Source: Saccharopolyspora gloriosae (GTDB lineage Bacteria; Actinomycetota; Actinomycetes; Mycobacteriales; Pseudonocardiaceae). From it: DNA of 64,000 nucleotides. The notes under the pieces are model-generated. The model saw nothing but the letters and a program-made list of their open reading frames with translations, had not been told where the DNA came from and did no database searches. The translations under genes were made by a program, and so were the position numbers. Location: contig NZ_JACHIV010000001.1 in the NCBI RefSeq assembly GCF_014203325.1, positions 5,519,501-5,583,500 of the forward strand, written 5' to 3'. This document shows, piece after piece, positions 41,189-49,619 of the stretch. The stretch's first letter is position 1. Each line of letters begins with the position of its first letter.

Positions 41189-41986
41189 ATGTCTGTCGTG
41201 GAAGCCGTACTGGCCCGTGTTCCGCGCCCGCTGCGGGATCGTGCGGTGCGGCACCGCGAACTGGTCAAGTTCGCGATCGTCGGGGCGAGCACGTTCTTCA
41301 TCGACTCGGCGATCTTCTACGCGCTGAAGCTGACGATCCTGGTGCCGAAACCGGTCACCGCGAAGGTCATCGCCGTGCTGGTGGCCACGATCGTGTCGTA
41401 CGTGCTGAACCGGGAGTGGTCGTTCCGCACCCGCGGCGGGCGCGAACGCCACCACGAGGCCGCGCTGTACTTCCTGTTCAGCGGTATCGGGGTGGCGCTC
41501 TACGCCGCGCCGCTGTGGTTCTCCCGGTACGCGCTGCACCTGCAGACGCCCTACACGAGCAGGTTCGTCGAGGAGATCGCCGACTTCACGGCCGCGCAGG
41601 TCGTGGGCCTGATCCTGGGCATGGTGTTCCGCTGGTGGGCGTTCCGGAGGTGGGTGTTCCCCGCCGACGAGGACCCGGACGACGTGAACCCGACCGGCGG
41701 GGACCGCACCGGTTCCGGCGGCGCGGAGGGGTCGGCGAACACCGATGCCGGGGACGCGGCACCGGCCGCCGAGTCCGACCGGAAGGCTCAGCGGGGCCTG
41801 GACTCGATCTTCCACGGCACGCCGAGCACGTCATCGGCCCTGGCCACCGGCAAGAAGATCTCGAACAGCGCGGGGCGGGCCTTGCTCAACTCCAACCGGC
41901 CGCCGTCGGCCTCCACCAGCGCCCGCGCCAACGCCAGGCCGACCCCGGTGGAACCGCCCGCGGAGAAACCGCGCTCGAACACGTAG
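41189..41986 (+). CDS. GtrA-family membrane protein
   Basis: A 265-residue protein. The first ~165 residues form the four-helix GtrA domain: LVKFAIVGASTFFIDSAIFY, IAVLVATIVSYVLNREWSF, ALYFLFSGIGVALYAAPLW and VVGLILGMVFRWWAFRRWVF. GtrA-like proteins are thought to help move lipid-linked sugars across the membrane in glycan decoration. The rest is a hydrophilic tail. The last ~66 codons run antisense over the 3' end of the histidine kinase (199-nt convergent overlap). The GtrA core itself ends before that overlap. By recall it sits at the Rv3277 position in M. tuberculosis. Confidence 0.88.
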   Translation: MSVVEAVLARVPRPLRDRAVRHRELVKFAIVGASTFFIDSAIFYALKLTILVPKPVTAKVIAVLVATIVSYVLNREWSFRTRGGRERHHEAALYFLFSGIGVALYAAPLWFSRYALHLQTPYTSRFVEEIADFTAAQVVGLILGMVFRWWAFRRWVFPADEDPDDVNPTGGDRTGSGGAEGSANTDAGDAAPAAESDRKAQRGLDSIFHGTPSTSSALATGKKISNSAGRALLNSNRPPSASTSARANARPTPVEPPAEKPRSNT

Positions 41987-43062
41987 GGCACCAGCTGGTC
42001 CGGCACGCCCGGCCCGGCGTCACCGACCTCCACCACGACGGTCCCGCCGCCGTTGCGCGCGGTGAGCGTCACCGTTCCCTTGCCGTGGCGCACGGCGTTG
42101 TCCAGCAGCACGCCGATGGCCTCGCGCAACCGCCCCGGCGTCGCCCTGGCCAGCAGCCCTTCCGGCACCCGCTGGCGCAGCGCGCGGCCCTGCGAGCGCA
42201 GCGGCTCGCGCCACTCGGCAGCGGCCTCCGTCAACGCCTCCGACACGTCGAGCGGTTCCGCGTCCCTGGCCCGCGCGGCCGTCGCCGCCGCCAGCAGGTC
42301 GTCGAGCACGTTGGACAGCCGCTCCGCCTGCTCCAGCGCCGCCGCGGCCTCCTCGGACACCTCCGGATCGGGCGCGGTCGCCAACGCCTCCAGCCGCAGC
42401 TGCAACGCGGTGAGCCTGCTGCGCAGCTGGTGCGACACGTCGCCGACGAGTTCCCGCTCCCGCTGCACCAGCTGCGACAGCGCCGCCCCGGACGCGTCCA
42501 GCGCGTCGGCCACCCGGTCCAGCTCCGGCACCTCGTGGCGCTTCGGGTCCGCCCGGAAGTCGCCCGCGCCGAGCCGCGCCGCGCGCGCCGCCACGTGCCG
42601 CAGCGGGTCCGCCAGCCGCCGCGCCGTCAGGCCCGCGACGACCATGCCGGTGCCCGCGGAGAGCACCACGAGCAGCAGCACGAGCCCGGCCACCTGGAAC
42701 TGCTGGGTCCGCACCGGTGCGCTCGGCGCGGACAGCGTGACGGTGCCGCTCTGCACCATCGGCACGCTCTCCGTCAGCGGCGACGTGCCCGGATCGGAGC
42801 CGTAGACGTACTCGTGGTCCTTGGTGCGCACCATCAGCCGCGCGTCCCGCGGCACGGCCAGCAGCACCGATTCCACGTCGATCGGATGCCGGGAGGCGAC
42901 CTGCTCGTCGAGGGAGGTCGCGATCTGCTGGGAACGGGTGGACAGGTCGGCGCGGGTGAAGTCCTCCACCAGCTTCAGCGCGGTCACGCCCAGCGGCAGG
43001 CCCAGCACGACCGCCGTCACCGCCACCGCCAGCAGCGTCGCGATCAGGATCCGCCGGTACAC
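41788..43062 (-). CDS. Sensor histidine kinase
   Basis: A 424-residue two-component kinase. Membrane helices at ~7-28 and ~122-144 enclose a ~90-residue extracellular sensor. A HAMP domain follows (LADPLRHVAARAARLGAGDF). The dimerisation/phosphoacceptor helix has VGDVSHQLRSRLTALQLRLE with the phosphorylatable His near residue 212. The ATP domain shows the N-box LLDNAVRHGKG, the G1 box VGDAGPGVP and GGSTGVGLALARALVEADGG. It lies 9 nt after the response regulator, so they form one operon and a cognate pair. The stimulus is unknown. The 3' end overlaps the convergent GtrA gene. Confidence 0.92.
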   Translation of the reverse strand: MYRRILIATLLAVAVTAVVLGLPLGVTALKLVEDFTRADLSTRSQQIATSLDEQVASRHPIDVESVLLAVPRDARLMVRTKDHEYVYGSDPGTSPLTESVPMVQSGTVTLSAPSAPVRTQQFQVAGLVLLLVVLSAGTGMVVAGLTARRLADPLRHVAARAARLGAGDFRADPKRHEVPELDRVADALDASGAALSQLVQRERELVGDVSHQLRSRLTALQLRLEALATAPDPEVSEEAAAALEQAERLSNVLDDLLAAATAARARDAEPLDVSEALTEAAAEWREPLRSQGRALRQRVPEGLLARATPGRLREAIGVLLDNAVRHGKGTVTLTARNGGGTVVVEVGDAGPGVPDQLVPYVFERGFSAGGSTGVGLALARALVEADGGRLELSKARPALFEIFLPVARADDVLGVPWKIESRPR

Positions 43063-43071
43063 GGGGGTCCG

Positions 43072-43746
43072 TCAGTCCGCGTTGAAGCGGAACCCGACAC
43101 CGCGCACGGTGGCGATCCGCTGCTCGTCGGCCCTCCCGTTGCCGTCGCCGAGCTTCCGGCGCAGCCACGAGATGTGCATGTCCAGCGTTTTGCTGCCCTT
43201 GCGGCTGGCTTCCGGCCACACCTCGTCGAGGATCTCCTCGCGGGTCACGACCTGGCCCGCGTGCTGCATCAGCACCCGCAGCAGCTCGAACTCCTTGTTC
43301 GCGAGGCCGACCTCCTGCTCGTCGACGAGCACCCGGCGCGCCGTGAGCTCCAGCCGCACCCCGGAGGCCTCCAGCGTCTCCGGAGACCCGCGGCGCAGCA
43401 GGGCCCGGATGCGGGCCATCAGCTCGGCCAGCCGGAACGGTTTCGCCACGTAGTCGTCGGCGCCCGCGTCGAGCCCCACGACGAAGTCGACCTCGTCGGT
43501 GCGCGCGGTCAGCATCAGCACCGGCAGCCCCCGGCCCTGCGCGCGCAGCCTGCGGCAGACCTCCAGCCCGTCCATCTCCGGCAGGCCGAGGTCGAGCACC
43601 ATCAGGTCGATCCCGCCGGAGGACGCCTCCTGCAGCGCCGAAGGGCCGTCCTCGATGACCTGCACCGAATAGCCCTCCCGCTGCAATGCCCTCGACAACG
43701 GCACAGCAATGGCTGGGTCGTCCTCGGCCAGCAGCACTACGCTCAC
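43072..43746 (-). CDS. OmpR-family response regulator
   Basis: A 224-residue regulator. The receiver domain has acidic residues at LAEDDPAI, the phosphorylated Asp in DLMVLDLGLPEMDGLEV (near residue 51), and the conserved Thr/Lys in LMLTARTDEVDF and YVAKPFRLAELM. The C-terminal winged helix is LANKEFELLRVLMQHAGQVV and KTLDMHISWLRRKLGD. GTG 43746 is taken as the start (the longer frame adds three residues). It is the first gene of the two-component operon. Confidence 0.93.
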   Translation of the reverse strand: MSVVLLAEDDPAIAVPLSRALQREGYSVQVIEDGPSALQEASSGGIDLMVLDLGLPEMDGLEVCRRLRAQGRGLPVLMLTARTDEVDFVVGLDAGADDYVAKPFRLAELMARIRALLRRGSPETLEASGVRLELTARRVLVDEQEVGLANKEFELLRVLMQHAGQVVTREEILDEVWPEASRKGSKTLDMHISWLRRKLGDGNGRADEQRIATVRGVGFRFNAD

Positions 43747-43888
43747 GCACCCCACCCTAGAGGTCGGTCATGATCAGGTTGGGCTCCTAGGCGGTTAGTG
43801 GTGCCCGCGCGGTCTGGTAACCGCACCGCAGCGGGCGTGGCGACCCGCCGAGCGGAGCGCGGCGCGGCGGCTCAGTAGGGTTCGGCGG

Positions 43889-44665
43889 GTGACCAACGTC
43901 GATGATCTGGAACTGGCGCTGCGGCTCGCGGACACCGCTGACGCGATCACCTCGGACCGGTTCCGCGCCCGCGATCTCACCGTGGACCGCAAACCCGACC
44001 GGACGCCCGTCACCGACGCCGACCTCGCCGTCGAGGACGCCGTGCGCGCGGTGCTCGCCGAGCAGCGCCCCGACGACCGGGTCGCCGGGGAGGAGCGCGG
44101 CGGGGACATCTCCGCGGCGCGGACCTGGGTGCTCGACCCGATCGACGGCACGAAGAACTTCCTGCGCGGCGTGCCCGCCTGGGCCACCCTGATCGCGCTC
44201 GTGCAGGACGGGACGCCGACCGCCGGGGTGATCAGCGCTCCCGCGCTGGGCAAGCGCTGGTGGGCGGCCGCCGGGCGAGGCGCGTGGACCGGGACGAGGG
44301 AGGCCGCCGAGCGGATCTCGGTGTCCGGCGTGCGGGAGATCTCCGACGCCTACGCCTCCACCACGCACCTGGGCAGCTGGGTGGAGCACCACTCCCGCGA
44401 GTCCTACCTGCGGCTGGTCGACGCGTGCTGGGAGAACCGGGCCTTCGGCGACTTCTGGCAGCACTGCCTGGTGGCCGAAGGCGCCATCGACATCGCGGCC
44501 GAGGCGATCGTGAACCCGTGGGACGTGGCCCCGGTGCAGATCATCGTGCAGGAAGCGGGCGGCACGTTCACCGACCTGAGCGGCCAGGTCGGCTTCCAGG
44601 GCGGCTCGGCCCTGAGCAGCAACACCCACCTGCACGGCACCGCGCTGGAACTGCTGCGGCGCTGA
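43889..44665 (+). CDS. hisN: HisN: inositol-monophosphatase-family histidinol-phosphatase
   Basis: A 258-residue Mg-dependent phosphatase. Metal-binding residues are in GEERGGD (Glu), WVLDPIDGTKNFLRG (residues ~82-96) and NPWDVAPVQIIVQEAGG (~208-224). The combination with YASTTHLGSW and FGDFWQHCLVAEGAIDIA resembles actinobacterial HisN, which dephosphorylates histidinol phosphate, more than classical inositol monophosphatases. Substrate assignment is by similarity of these blocks only. It is transcribed alone and divergent from the two-component operon. Confidence 0.83.
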   Translation: MTNVDDLELALRLADTADAITSDRFRARDLTVDRKPDRTPVTDADLAVEDAVRAVLAEQRPDDRVAGEERGGDISAARTWVLDPIDGTKNFLRGVPAWATLIALVQDGTPTAGVISAPALGKRWWAAAGRGAWTGTREAAERISVSGVREISDAYASTTHLGSWVEHHSRESYLRLVDACWENRAFGDFWQHCLVAEGAIDIAAEAIVNPWDVAPVQIIVQEAGGTFTDLSGQVGFQGGSALSSNTHLHGTALELLRR

Positions 44666-44715
44666 CCGGTTCGCGCTGCGGGCGGTGGCGCGCCACCGCC
44701 GGGCTCGCTCCGGAG

Positions 44716-45060
44716 TCAGGGGGCCGGGGTGCCGTGCGGAGGTGTCGCCGGTTCCCGGGGCGCGGTGCCCGCGGGCGGCCGGGTCGCGGAGTGGTCGGGA
44801 TCGGTCGGGCCGATGACGCCGCGCAGCGCCTGGGTCCAGGTGAGGCGACCGAACAGGTAGAAGCAGGCGACCTGCTCGCTGCCGAACCGCGCCCAGTCGT
44901 AGCGGTTGCCCTGCTCGCGCCAGAACACCTCCCAGCCGGGCACGCCGTCGATCTCCTCGCGCAGCAGGCACCAGGTGTGATCGGCCTCGGTGCCGAGCGA
45001 CACGAGCTCCGCCGGGACGCCCATGGCCGTCAGCCAGCCGAGCATCGATTCGGTGTTCAC
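44716..45060 (-). CDS. Small protein coupled to the TNT-domain gene (putative immunity partner)
   Basis: A 114-residue soluble acidic protein I do not recognise. Residues 1-85 look folded (MLGWLTAMGVPAELVSLGTE, WEVFWREQGNRYDWARFG, ACFYLFGRLTWTQALRGVIG), and the tail is Pro/Thr-rich. Start GTG 45060 overlaps the stop of the TNT-domain gene (GTGA), so the two are translationally coupled. A small acidic protein encoded directly after a toxin-domain gene is the typical place for an immunity protein; no family match is claimed. A role in folding or regulating the TNT-domain protein is equally possible. Confidence 0.7.
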   Translation of the reverse strand: MNTESMLGWLTAMGVPAELVSLGTEADHTWCLLREEIDGVPGWEVFWREQGNRYDWARFGSEQVACFYLFGRLTWTQALRGVIGPTDPDHSATRPPAGTAPREPATPPHGTPAP

Positions 45061-46562
45061 TGCGCGATCTCCTCCGTGGCCTCGTGCCTGTCCCCGCGCG
45101 GCGCGGCGCGGTCCGACATCGGTCGGGTCGGGCGCTCCGGCGGTGCGCCGCGCTCCGCCGCCGCGGGTTCGCCGCGATCCGGCGCCGCGGGCTCCTCGCC
45201 GCGGTCCGCCGCGTCGATGACGTCGCGGTCGAGCCGCAACGTGCCCGCTTCCGCCGCGAGCCGCGCCGCCGTCAGCTCCGCGAGGTGGCCCAGCGCCACC
45301 AGCTCCGCCAGCGAATGCGTCAACCGGTACCGCACGCCGCCACCGGCCCCGCCGAACCACGCCGCCGACACCGCCCGCCACACCGGCAGCGGCCGCAGCA
45401 CCCGGTACCGGCGGTACGGCAGCTCCAGGTACTCCGGCGGCAGGCTGCGCCGGGTGAACGCGGTGCCGTCCGGCGCCGCGACCCGGCCGGTGCCCGAACC
45501 CAGCGCGTCGAGCACCGTGTCCGGAGCCAGCACGATCGGCTCCGCCTGCTCCGCGCAGCCCTCCGGCACCGACTCCGACGCGGGCCAGCGATGCCCGGCG
45601 GGGCCGGTGTACCGGCGTTCCCATTCGAGCTCGCCGAGCTCGGCCAGCGGATCGTGGCCCGCGGTGAAGTCGCCGGGGCGCTCCGCTCCGACCGGTTCGT
45701 CCTCGGGGACCGGGACCTCGCCGGAGCGCACCCTGGCGAGGGCGTCGCGATCATCGACGAGGTCCGCACGGGGATGGTCCCGGGGCGGGAACCTGCGTCC
45801 GGCCAGCGGATCCACGGCCGCGTCCGGAATCGGCAGCTCGCGGCTGGCGCTGGCCGCGGCGACCGGGAGATAGCCGATCGGGAACTGGTGCAGCATGAAC
45901 GCCACGGTCTCCTTGCGGTCCCCCTGGCGAGGGCGAACGTCGGCGTGCTGCTCCGCGGGCCCGCCCGGCCGCTGCCCGAAGTGCTGGTGACCGGGCCGCG
46001 GCCCACCCGGACCGGGCGCGGGCCCGCGCTGGTCGGGCCGCGCCACCTGGCCCTGCGGCCCCGGGCGACCGGGCTGGTCCGGCCGGTTCGGGTGCGCCGC
46101 GCGACCCTGCCGACCGGCCTGGTTCGGCGTCGCCGGGCCCGCGTGCCCCGGACCGCGCTGCGGAACCTGCTGCGGAGCGCCGCCCTGCTGACCGGGCGGC
46201 CGTCCGGACTGCGCCGGTGCCGACCGCGGTACTGGCCCGCCCGCTCCGCGCGGCGACCGTCCCGGCGCACCGGCGAACCCGCCCGCCTGCGCCGGTCCGC
46301 TCTGCGCCGCCGACGACCACGCCTGGCGCACCGGATGCGGTGCGGTCACCGAAGCCGGGTCGACGTCCCCCGGCCCCCACCCGGCGTGCGGCGCGCCGGA
46401 ACCGCGCACCTGCACCGACACCGGACCCGTGTGCTCGCCGTCGCCGCGCCACGACCCGTCCGCGCCGCCGATCCCCCGCGACGGCGCCGAATCCACGTCC
46501 GCACCGGTCGTGCCCGACGCCACGTCCTCGTCGGCACGACCTGCCGGCTCGTCGTTGACCAC
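45057..46562 (-). CDS. TNT (DUF4237)-domain protein with long Pro/Gly/Gln-rich N-terminus
   Basis: A 501-residue protein. Residues ~1-200 are low complexity (Pro, Gly, Gln, Arg). Residues ~345-425 match the tuberculosis necrotizing toxin fold: GRVAAPDGTAFTRRSLPPEY, YRRYRVLRPLPVWR, AAWFGGAGGGVRYRLTHS. In active NAD-glycohydrolase TNT domains the last block, as I recall it, reads GGGTQ(Y/F), where the Gln is catalytic; here it is GGGVRY, so Gln is absent and activity is doubtful. There is no signal peptide. GTG 46562 is chosen as the first start with a GAGGGG site at a workable distance. It is coupled to the small gene downstream. Alternative: a non-enzymatic TNT-like structural protein. Confidence 0.78.
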   Translation of the reverse strand: MVNDEPAGRADEDVASGTTGADVDSAPSRGIGGADGSWRGDGEHTGPVSVQVRGSGAPHAGWGPGDVDPASVTAPHPVRQAWSSAAQSGPAQAGGFAGAPGRSPRGAGGPVPRSAPAQSGRPPGQQGGAPQQVPQRGPGHAGPATPNQAGRQGRAAHPNRPDQPGRPGPQGQVARPDQRGPAPGPGGPRPGHQHFGQRPGGPAEQHADVRPRQGDRKETVAFMLHQFPIGYLPVAAASASRELPIPDAAVDPLAGRRFPPRDHPRADLVDDRDALARVRSGEVPVPEDEPVGAERPGDFTAGHDPLAELGELEWERRYTGPAGHRWPASESVPEGCAEQAEPIVLAPDTVLDALGSGTGRVAAPDGTAFTRRSLPPEYLELPYRRYRVLRPLPVWRAVSAAWFGGAGGGVRYRLTHSLAELVALGHLAELTAARLAAEAGTLRLDRDVIDAADRGEEPAAPDRGEPAAAERGAPPERPTRPMSDRAAPRGDRHEATEEIAQ

Positions 46563-46782
46563 GGCCACTCCCCTCTCCGCACACGCCTTCGGCGCCGCTG
46601 GGCACCGCTTCGGTCGAGCACCGCCGGAGCGCGCCCGCACGTGCCGCGCCGAGCACGTGGGACCGGGCAACCCGTGGGACGCACGCCGCGCGTAGATGGT
46701 TCCACGTCGATCCACTCCGCCCCGAGCCGGACCACGGCACCGTCCGCCACCCGGCGCAGCCGGGGCTGCGATGATCCGGGGC

Positions 46783-47226
46783 ATGGTGGCGATCGCGTAC
46801 GACGACCTCACGCCCGGCCGGGTCTTCGACCTGGGCACGGTGCGGATCGACCGGGACGAGATGGTGGAGTTCGCCCGGCGCTTCGACCCGCAGCCGTTCC
46901 ACTTGGACGAAGAAGCGGGCAAGCGCTCCGTGCTCGGCGGCCTGTGCGCCTCCGGCTGGTACACGTCCTCGCTGTGGATGCGGGCCTACGTCGACCACGT
47001 GCTGGCCGACTCCACCTCGCAAGGATCACCCGGCGGCAACGAGCTGACCTGGTCCGCTCCCGTGTTCCCCGACGACGAACTGCGGTTCGGCATGACCGTC
47101 AACAGCGCACGGCTGTCGAAGAGCAAACCCGGCCTGGGCCTGGTGGAGATCACCGGAACAGCCGACCGCGACGAAGAACGCGTCATGCGCTTCACGTTCC
47201 TCGGAATGTTCGGCACCCGCGCGTAA
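46783..47226 (+). CDS. MaoC-like (R)-specific enoyl-CoA hydratase family protein
   Basis: A 147-residue hot-dog protein. YDDLTPGRVFDLGTVRIDRD opens the fold, and FARRFDPQPFHLDEEAGKRS has the Asp-x4-His pair of the MaoC hydratase site; GLCASGWYTSSLWMRAYVD is the following helix. MaoC-like proteins hydrate trans-2-enoyl-CoA or act as small dehydratases. ATG 46783 is chosen; ATG 46771 is possible. It is monocistronic, ending just before the 43-nt satellite array. Confidence 0.88.
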   Translation: MVAIAYDDLTPGRVFDLGTVRIDRDEMVEFARRFDPQPFHLDEEAGKRSVLGGLCASGWYTSSLWMRAYVDHVLADSTSQGSPGGNELTWSAPVFPDDELRFGMTVNSARLSKSKPGLGLVEITGTADRDEERVMRFTFLGMFGTRA

Positions 47227-47284
47227 GCCCGCGCCTTGGGCGGCGAAGCCGTGCAGTGGACGAGCGAAGCGAAGTCTGCCTGGC

Positions 47285-47671
47285 GGCCGAAGGCCGTGCC
47301 GTGGGCGGCGAAGCCAGCCTGCCTCGCGGCCGAAGGCCGTGCCGTGGGCGGCGAAGCCAGCCTGCCTCGCGGCCGAAGGCCGTGCCGTGGGCGGCGAAGC
47401 CAGCCTGCCTCGCGGCCGAAGGCCGTGCCGTGGGCGGCGAAGCCAGCCTGCCTCGCGGCCGAAGGCCGTGCCGTGGGCGGCGAAGCCAGCCTGCCTCGCG
47501 GCCGAAGGCCGTGCCGTGGGCGGCGAAGCCAGCCTGCCTCGCGGCCGAAGGCCGTGCCGTGGGCGGCGAAGCCAGCCTGCCTCGCGGCCGAAGGCCGTGC
47601 CGTGGGCGGCGAAGCCAGCCTGCCTCGCGGCCGAAGGCCGTGCCGTGGGCGGCGAAGCCAGCCTGCCTCGC
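47285..47671 (+). repeat. 43-nt tandem repeat, nine exact-length units
   Basis: Nine contiguous, nearly identical 43-nt units beginning GGCCGAAGGCCGTGCCGTGG and ending CAGCCTGCCTCGC (387 nt). The unit contains the palindrome GGCCGAAGGCC-like core and CGTGGGCGGCGAAGCC. More degenerate units flank it (47229-47284 and 47672-47690), followed by a hairpin TATTCGCGCAGCGAATA (47688-47704). The period is not a multiple of three; the Arg/Ala-rich open frames across it on both strands are artefacts of the repeat. Confidence 0.93.
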
Positions 47672-47736
47672 GGCGAAGCCGTGCCCGTATTCGCGCAGCG
47701 AATAGCCCACGCAAGCAAGGTGACCACCCGCGGGTT

Positions 47737-47821
47737 CTCAGTCGGTCTCTCGCGAGGACAGCTTTTTCCCTCGTGGCGGAGCCACTCGGGAAAAAGATCC
47801 CGCAGCGAGAGACCGACTGAG
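47737..47821 (-). repeat. 85-nt covarying hairpin element, copy R7
   Basis: Outer stem CTCAGTCGGTCTCTCGC with a perfect 17-nt complement. Accompanied by the 43-nt satellite array on its left, in the same relative orientation as R4 and R5. It lies between convergent genes. Confidence 0.92.
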
Positions 47822-47982
47822 GTTCCGCTACCCGGACACCCCAGCAACACCAGCCGTGGAAGCAATCAGTAAACCCGACATTCCACGCACCACCGAAACC
47901 ACACGCCCAGCCGGGGAAGGCTCTAAAACCCCCACGTCAAGCCGAACCCGACTAGGGCCGCAAAAGCGCGGGGCGGGGTTCT

Positions 47983-48930
47983 TCAGGTGAGGGCTTTGAC
48001 CACTCGGGAGGGGCTGGGGCGCCCGAGGTGTTCGGCCAGCCAGGTGCTGGTGGCCGCCAAGGCCCGGAGGTCTACGCCGTGGTGGATGCCCAGGCCGTCG
48101 AGCATCCAGATCAGGTCTTCGGTGGCCAGGTTGCCGGTGGCGGACTTCGCGTAGGGGCAGCCGCCGAGGCCGCCCGCCGAGGAGTCCACGGTGGTCACTC
48201 CTTGGCTGAGTGCGGCGTAGGTGTTCGCCAGCGCTTGGCCGTAGGTGTCGTGGAAGTGCACCGCCAGCTGCGAGACCGGCACGCCCGCCGCGGTGAACGC
48301 CCGCAGCACCGACTCCACCTGGCCCGGGGTGGCGACGCCGATGGTGTCGCCGAGCGAGAGCTGCGCGCAGCCCATCTCCAGCAGCCGCCGACCGGCCGAC
48401 ACGACCTGCTCGACCGGCACCGGCCCTTCCCACGGGTCGCCGAACACCATCGACAGGTACCCGCGCACCGCGATCCCCTCGCCGACCGCGCGGTGCACCA
48501 CCGGCTCGAACATCGCGAACTGCTCGTCCAAGCCCCGGTTCAGGTTGCGCCGGGTGAAGGACTCGGTGGCGGCGGCGAAGATCGCGATGTCGCGCACCCC
48601 CGCCTCCAGCGCCCGGTCGAGGCCGCGGGCGTTGGGCACCAGGACCGGGTACCGCACCCCGTCCCGCTCCTCCAGCCCGGCGAGCACTTCGGCGGCGTCG
48701 GCGAGCTGCGGCACCCACTCCGGGCGCACGAAGCTGGTGGTCTCCACGATGCTCAGCCCCGCGGCGCCGAGCCGGTGCAGGAATTCGAGCTTCACCTCGA
48801 CCGGGACGACGCCCTGCTCGTTCTGCAGCCCGTCGCGCGGACCGACCTCCCAGATCGTCACCGCGTCCGGCAGCCCGGCCGGCTCCGGCGACGGCACCCG
48901 TGCGGGCAAGCCCAGGTCCAGGGTGCTCAT
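47983..48930 (-). CDS. Hydroxymethylglutaryl-CoA lyase-like enzyme
   Basis: A 315-residue TIM-barrel lyase of the HMGL family, expected to cleave HMG-CoA (leucine or ketone-body metabolism) to acetyl-CoA and acetoacetate. Metal and substrate motifs: TIWEVGPRDGLQNEQGVV (~27-44), ETTSFVRPEWVPQLADA, GLSLGDTIG-like MGCAQLSLGDTIGVATPGQV, and VHFHDTYGQALANTYAAL with both His ligands. The signature Cys loop GGLGGCPYAKSATGNLATED is present. ATG 48930 overlaps the stop of the upstream PH-domain gene (ATGA). The acyl specificity is by family only. Confidence 0.9.
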   Translation of the reverse strand: MSTLDLGLPARVPSPEPAGLPDAVTIWEVGPRDGLQNEQGVVPVEVKLEFLHRLGAAGLSIVETTSFVRPEWVPQLADAAEVLAGLEERDGVRYPVLVPNARGLDRALEAGVRDIAIFAAATESFTRRNLNRGLDEQFAMFEPVVHRAVGEGIAVRGYLSMVFGDPWEGPVPVEQVVSAGRRLLEMGCAQLSLGDTIGVATPGQVESVLRAFTAAGVPVSQLAVHFHDTYGQALANTYAALSQGVTTVDSSAGGLGGCPYAKSATGNLATEDLIWMLDGLGIHHGVDLRALAATSTWLAEHLGRPSPSRVVKALT

Positions 48931-49445
48931 CGGCGTTCCCACCTCTCCTGGTCGTCCTGCTCGGACTCGTCGTTGACCTCGCGGTAGAGCAGCGTGTGCA
49001 CCCGCTCCACCTTGGGGATGTCGTCGAACTCCAGCGGCTCGTCGGACGCCGACTCGACGATCAGCGTGCCGCAGCCGAAGAGGCGGTCCACGATGCCGTG
49101 GCTGAACCGGACGCTGTTGATGCGCCACATCGGGATGTCCACACCGGTGCGGGTGAACACGCCTTCGCGCACCATCAACCGCCGCGAGGTGACCACGAAG
49201 TGGGTCGTGCGCCAGCGGACCAGCGGCGCCAGCGTCCACCAGATGATCAGCACCCCGCCGACCGCGCCGAGGGCGATCCACAGCGGCACGTTCCAGGGCA
49301 GCTCGGCGGCCAGCGCCGCGAGGTAGGAACCCCCGCCGACCACGATCAAGAACAGCACCACCGGGACGACGAGCATCTTCCAGTGCGGGTGCGTGTGCAC
49401 CACCACGTACTCGTCTTCACTCAGCAAGCCGTCCGGATATGCCAC
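48927..49445 (-). CDS. Bacterial PH-domain membrane protein
   Basis: A 172-residue protein with two membrane helices (MLVVPVVLFLIVVGGGSYLA and WIALGAVGGVLIIWWTLAPL) followed by a bacterial PH domain (THFVVTSRRLMVREGVFTRT, DIPMWRINSVRFSHGIVDRL, IPKVERVHTLLY). By recall it corresponds to Rv3278c. The function is unknown. GTG 49445 has a GGAGGG site upstream; a TTG 18 nt earlier is less likely. It is translationally coupled to the HMG-CoA lyase-like gene. Confidence 0.88.
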   Translation of the reverse strand: MAYPDGLLSEDEYVVVHTHPHWKMLVVPVVLFLIVVGGGSYLAALAAELPWNVPLWIALGAVGGVLIIWWTLAPLVRWRTTHFVVTSRRLMVREGVFTRTGVDIPMWRINSVRFSHGIVDRLFGCGTLIVESASDEPLEFDDIPKVERVHTLLYREVNDESEQDDQERWERR

Positions 49446-49619
49446 CGGAGATCCCTCCCTCAATCACCACCGTCGATCACGCTACCCGCCCGGGATGCGT
49501 CGCGGGACGCGCTGCGCAGCGGGTCGAGCGGCGGAACCCGGGCGGCGGTCCGGGTGCGCGGTCGCTGCTCGGCGACCCTGCCGCTGAGCAGGACGAACGG
49601 GTCGAGGACGTGCCGGGCG

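Noticed and set aside
47285-47671. Possible CRISPR array
   Set aside because: Units are contiguous 43-mers with no unique spacers; no cas genes are in the window.
47026-47872. Long Arg/Ala-rich open frames on both strands across 47.0-47.9 kb
   Set aside because: They translate the 43-nt tandem array and hairpin R7; the repeat keeps three frames open on each strand. No ribosome site or domain supports them.
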